Of a stretch of DNA of 9,175 nucleotides, positions 6,565 to 9,175 are shown one piece after another. Within the stretch, counting starts at the first letter, position 1; each line of letters begins with the position of its first letter. Source of the DNA: Deltaproteobacteria bacterium (GTDB lineage: Bacteria > Myxococcota > UBA727 > JABDBI01); assembly GCA_016764955.1 (NCBI GenBank), contig JAESQZ010000023.1, positions 1 through 9,175 on the forward strand, written 5' to 3'. Position numbers and translations under genes: made by a program. The notes below the pieces were generated by a model. The model had not been told where the DNA came from. It worked only from the letters and a program-made list of their open reading frames with translations, and searched no databases.

Positions 6565-8003
6565 GTTTGCGTCGAACAAAAATGCTGTGCACGTTGGGTC
6601 CTTCGAGTTGTTCTGAAGAGGCTATTGAAGCTCTTATCCTAGCGGGCATGGATGCAGCACGGATTAATTTTTCGCATGGAGATTTAGACTTTCATCAAAA
6701 AGTAATTAATCGCGTCCGCTCAGTGTCTGCCCGCTTAGGTCGCCCTATTGGTATTTTACAGGATTTACAGGGACCAAAAATTAGAACTCGAAAGATGCAA
6801 GGTGAAGGCGTTTTGTTATCTTCTGGTGATCAGACTATTATAACGACTGATGATATTGAGGGGACGGCAGAACGTTTTGGGACTCAATATTCTGAGTTGC
6901 CAAATGATGTGCACCCAGGCGAGCTACTTCTTTTAGACGATGGCAAAATTACACTGCGTTGCCTCGAAAAGACTGGAGAAACAGACATTGTTTGTGAAGT
7001 TCTTATTGGGGGTTTGTTAAAAAGCAACAAGGGCATTAATATTCCATCAGGTGGTTTGTCTGCGCCAAGCCTAACTGATAAAGATTTAAGAGATATTCAC
7101 TTTGGTGCACAGGTAGGTGTTGATGCTGTGGCGCTTTCGTTTGTTCGAACACCCGAAGATATCCGGGCGTTAAGGCGTGAGTTGGCTAACTCGAAAACAA
7201 GACCATTGGTGTTTGCCAAGATCGAAAAACAGCAAGCCCTTGATAATTTAGATGAGATTCTTTCTGAGTCTGATGGTGTGATGGTAGCACGTGGCGATTT
7301 GGGTGTTGAAATGCCTCTTGAGCAAGTTCCAATTGCTCAAAAGCAAATTGTGACTCGTGGAATCGAGCAGGGCAAGACGGTTATCGTCGCAACTCAAATG
7401 CTGGAGTCCATGATTACCCAATCTAGGCCCACGCGTGCGGAGGCAAGTGACGTGGCAAATGCAGTGCTTGACGGCGCAGATATGCTCATGCTGTCTGCTG
7501 AAACTGCTGCAGGCGAATACCCAGTAGAAGCCGTCGAAACAATGGATAGAATCGTTCGTGAAATAGAAAGCTCAGATTGGCTTCGTTACTGGCGCAGCGA
7601 AGAAAAGCTATTAACTCGGATCAGTCAGCAACATCAAAATGTCGTATCACTGGTAGGAACAAGAGCTGCTGAAGAACTTCGTGCAAAGGCTATCGCTATT
7701 TATACAACTTCAGGTGATACGGCTAAACTAGTCAGCGGGTATCGGCCAAAAGTCCCGTTAATTGCTTTCGTTTTGGGCTTACAAGAGCAGCGCCGGCTCT
7801 GTTTCAGCTGGGGAGTTGAAACTGAGATTATAAGGGAAGCCTCGGGATTTGAAGGTCTTTTGAGCGAGATGAACGATCGGCTTCAAGAAAAAGGCCCTGT
7901 GAAGCCAGATGATACAGTTGTAGTCCTAACCAAGGTTCCCCTAAAACCTTCTCAAAAGACCAATACGATTCATATCCATACTGTCACAAAACCTATTTTG
8001 TGA
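6561..8003 (+). CDS. pyk: Pyruvate kinase
   Basis: Cytoplasmic glycolytic enzyme converting phosphoenolpyruvate and ADP to pyruvate and ATP. The 480-residue product is full length (E. coli PykF 470, PykA 480). Visible motifs are the N-terminal RRTKMLCTLGPSS, the substrate-site stretch ARINFSHGD, DLQGPKIRT, the active-site signature FAKIEKQQ with Lys220 and Glu222, the metal-binding VARGDLGVE with Asp246, and TQMLESM followed by PTRAEASDVANAVLDGAD. Lys220, Glu222 and Asp246 have the same numbers as in E. coli PykF, which supports the chosen start. The C-terminal effector-type domain is present. The start codon overlaps the rodA stop by 4 nt (ATGA). An inverted repeat ends exactly at the stop codon. 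Pyruvate kinase is not part of the Rod machinery, so its place here is unusual. Confidence 0.98.
   Translation: MSLRRTKMLCTLGPSSCSEEAIEALILAGMDAARINFSHGDLDFHQKVINRVRSVSARLGRPIGILQDLQGPKIRTRKMQGEGVLLSSGDQTIITTDDIEGTAERFGTQYSELPNDVHPGELLLLDDGKITLRCLEKTGETDIVCEVLIGGLLKSNKGINIPSGGLSAPSLTDKDLRDIHFGAQVGVDAVALSFVRTPEDIRALRRELANSKTRPLVFAKIEKQQALDNLDEILSESDGVMVARGDLGVEMPLEQVPIAQKQIVTRGIEQGKTVIVATQMLESMITQSRPTRAEASDVANAVLDGADMLMLSAETAAGEYPVEAVETMDRIVREIESSDWLRYWRSEEKLLTRISQQHQNVVSLVGTRAAEELRAKAIAIYTTSGDTAKLVSGYRPKVPLIAFVLGLQEQRRLCFSWGVETEIIREASGFEGLLSEMNDRLQEKGPVKPDDTVVVLTKVPLKPSQKTNTIHIHTVTKPIL
7984..8003 (+). other. Perfect inverted repeat (hairpin) covering the pyk stop codon
   Basis: TCACAAAA (7984-7991) and TTTTGTGA (7996-8003) are exact reverse complements around a CCTA loop. 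A G-T wobble and a T-A pair extend the stem to ten positions. The right arm ends with the TGA stop of pyk. The stem is AT-rich and is not followed by a T-run, so it is not a classical intrinsic terminator. It may be an RNA-processing or stability element between pyk and the skp-like gene, or a DNA site for a dimeric regulator. Confidence 0.55.
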
Positions 8004-8031
8004 TACATGCAGTTTGTCATAGGAGAGATTT

Positions 8032-8541
8032 ATGCGTTATTTAGTTGTGTTGAGTCTATTGTTTTCTTTGGTTTCTAGCGCTGAGCTGAAAATTGCAGTT
8101 ATTGAATTAGAACGTGCCCTCAATGAAACGAGTGACGGGCAGAAAGCACAAAAAGACCTGAAAAAAGAGTTCGATAAGACCCAGGCTTTATTGGAAAAAA
8201 AGCAGGGAGAACTTAAAAAGGCACATGAGAAATTTCAGTCAAAAAGCGCTGTGATGAATGAAAAAGCTCGCCAAGAAGAAGGGATGAAGCTTCAAGGCCA
8301 GATAGCTGAGTTTCAACAGTTGTCCGGAGAAAGCCAACAAGAGTTTATGGCAAAGCAAAATGAAACCATGAAGGGCTTATTGGATAAGATGACCCCTATT
8401 GTTGAAAGCGTTGCTAAGAAAGAAGATTATGATCTCGTCTTGAACAAGACAGAAGCCACTGTCGTATATGCTAAGCCAGGTTTAAATATTACTGATAGAG
8501 TTGTTAAAGACTACGACAAGAAAACAAGCAAGAAAAAGTAG
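8032..8541 (+). CDS. skp: Skp/OmpH-family periplasmic chaperone
   Basis: Predicted periplasmic holdase that binds unfolded outer-membrane proteins. The 169-residue precursor starts with a clear signal peptide (MRYLVVLSLLFSLVSSA, probable cleavage after Ala17). The mature part opens with the short strand KIAVIELERALNET, the typical OmpH start, followed by a long lysine- and glutamate-rich coiled-coil stretch (about 37-120) and a C-terminal segment YDLVLNKTEATVVYAKPGLNITDRV that returns to the body strand, as in Skp. Length is close to E. coli Skp (161). A strong ribosome site, AGGAGA at 8021-8026, lies 5 nt before the ATG. In many Gram-negatives skp sits beside bamA and lpxD; here it ends the mre-rodA-pyk train, 28 nt after pyk. 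The tail is very basic (KKTSKKK). Family is firm; orthology to E. coli Skp is less so. Confidence 0.88.
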   Translation: MRYLVVLSLLFSLVSSAELKIAVIELERALNETSDGQKAQKDLKKEFDKTQALLEKKQGELKKAHEKFQSKSAVMNEKARQEEGMKLQGQIAEFQQLSGESQQEFMAKQNETMKGLLDKMTPIVESVAKKEDYDLVLNKTEATVVYAKPGLNITDRVVKDYDKKTSKKK

Positions 8542-8544
8542 AGC

Positions 8545-9175
8545 CTAATCCCTAAATATCCAATAGAGCCAAGCAAAAGAAGGCACTAACACAACAGAGC
8601 CTATGGCGAGGGTGATAAGCACAGGAATAAGAATGCTAGGTGATGCAGCGCTTTGTAAAATTGTGTGGCTGTCAACGATTAGGTAAGGGAATTGGGCTAA
8701 AGCCCAGCCGCCTATTAGGCAAACTGCTTGTGTCATTCCGGCGAGTTTAGCTAAGAGATCTTGTTTTAAGAGCAATGCAACAAAGACGCTGACCGACACG
8801 AGCGAAATGATTATTTGAAAACCCAAAGACCAGGTTTGAGTGAGAAGCTGTTTATAAATAAGCAGCGCATCACTCTTTGCTGCGTAAAGCGTTATGAATG
8901 CAGCCAAAGCAATTAGAATTGCAAATCCAAGTGCACGATGTCTAAAGTCTTGTTTGAGTTCTTCGTTGTGAGCTCGAGGGGTTAGATAGAGTGATGATAA
9001 AAATGCACACAGCAAGAGCGTTAATGCGCCAATCATCATTGGAAATCGTTGTAGCCATGGGCTGACAAAATAATCATAAAAAGAACCGCCTAAATACGGT
9101 TCAGTAGGAAGATTGCCCGAAGCGACAGCGCCTAAACAAACCCCAAGCATAAAAGGCGTTATGATGCTGCCAATA
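8545..9175 (-). CDS. cydB: Cytochrome bd-type quinol oxidase subunit II, C-terminal part (partial)
   Basis: Inner-membrane subunit of a bd-type terminal oxidase that transfers electrons from quinol to oxygen. The window holds the last 209 residues; the frame stays open to the right edge, so the N-terminus and start lie outside. The visible part begins GSIITPFMLGVCLGAVASG, the CydB pattern S-x-x-T-P-x-x-L-G-x-x-x-G-x-x-A-S-G. It has about five further hydrophobic segments and the late motif AQFPYLI with SAASPSIL following, like the QYPYL...AAP region of the family. Subunits II usually have about 330-380 residues, so a little over half is present. cydA would be expected upstream, beyond the window. 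The stop codon is 3 nt from the convergent skp stop. The bd versus cyanide-insensitive subtype cannot be decided from this part. Confidence 0.9.
   Translation of the reverse strand, partial: IGSIITPFMLGVCLGAVASGNLPTEPYLGGSFYDYFVSPWLQRFPMMIGALTLLLCAFLSSLYLTPRAHNEELKQDFRHRALGFAILIALAAFITLYAAKSDALLIYKQLLTQTWSLGFQIIISLVSVSVFVALLLKQDLLAKLAGMTQAVCLIGGWALAQFPYLIVDSHTILQSAASPSILIPVLITLAIGSVVLVPSFAWLYWIFRD

Noticed and set aside
7984..8003. CRP-type binding site
   Set aside because: The half-sites are in the reverse arrangement (TCACA...TGTGA rather than TGTGA...TCACA), and the site lies at the end of a gene.

Overview
This window comes from a Gram-negative rod-shaped bacterium. The envelope genes (a Skp/OmpH-type periplasmic chaperone, an inner-membrane-anchored SurA-N-type chaperone) and the Rod elongation machinery point that way. 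The N-terminus of the first gene (MLDIMRKHSNSWL) and the style of the MreB and CydB proteins look deltaproteobacterial in the broad sense, possibly Bdellovibrio-like or Oligoflexia-like. That is my impression without a search. Base composition is moderately AT-rich throughout, with no abrupt shift inside the gene block and no sign of mobile DNA, RNA genes or CRISPR.

Layout. Positions 1-132 are a short AT-rich stretch with a small GC-rich patch and no gene I can assign. At 133-735 (minus strand) lies a short PpiD-like protein: one membrane anchor plus a SurA-type N-terminal chaperone domain, without the rotamase domain. It is divergent from a plus-strand gene train at 817-8541: mreB, mreC, mreD, mrdA (PBP2), rodA, pyk (pyruvate kinase) and a skp/ompH-like gene. 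The genes are separated by at most 28 nt or overlap (mrdA/rodA by 17 nt, rodA/pyk by 4 nt), so they are probably one operon. At the right edge, convergent with skp and 3 nt away, is the C-terminal part of cydB, subunit II of a cytochrome bd-type oxidase, which runs off the window.

How the genes work together. MreB filaments under the inner membrane, with MreC and MreD, organise the RodA glycosyltransferase and PBP2 transpeptidase that build the lateral cell wall. The two chaperone-type proteins at either end would act at the periplasmic face of the same membrane. Pyruvate kinase consumes phosphoenolpyruvate, which is also a precursor of the peptidoglycan building block UDP-MurNAc, so its tight linkage to rodA is suggestive, but no regulatory link is shown by the sequence.

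Most of the window is recognisable housekeeping biology, and I see no wholly new system. The most interesting departures are in the synthase pair. PBP2 is about 70 residues longer than the E. coli protein because its head region seems to be present twice in tandem. RodA carries about 60 extra residues just before its conserved EPDLGT segment, and the extra piece resembles that segment. Other points are the rotamase-less PpiD-like protein beside mreB, pyk and skp inside the Rod operon, and a perfect hairpin covering the pyk stop codon.
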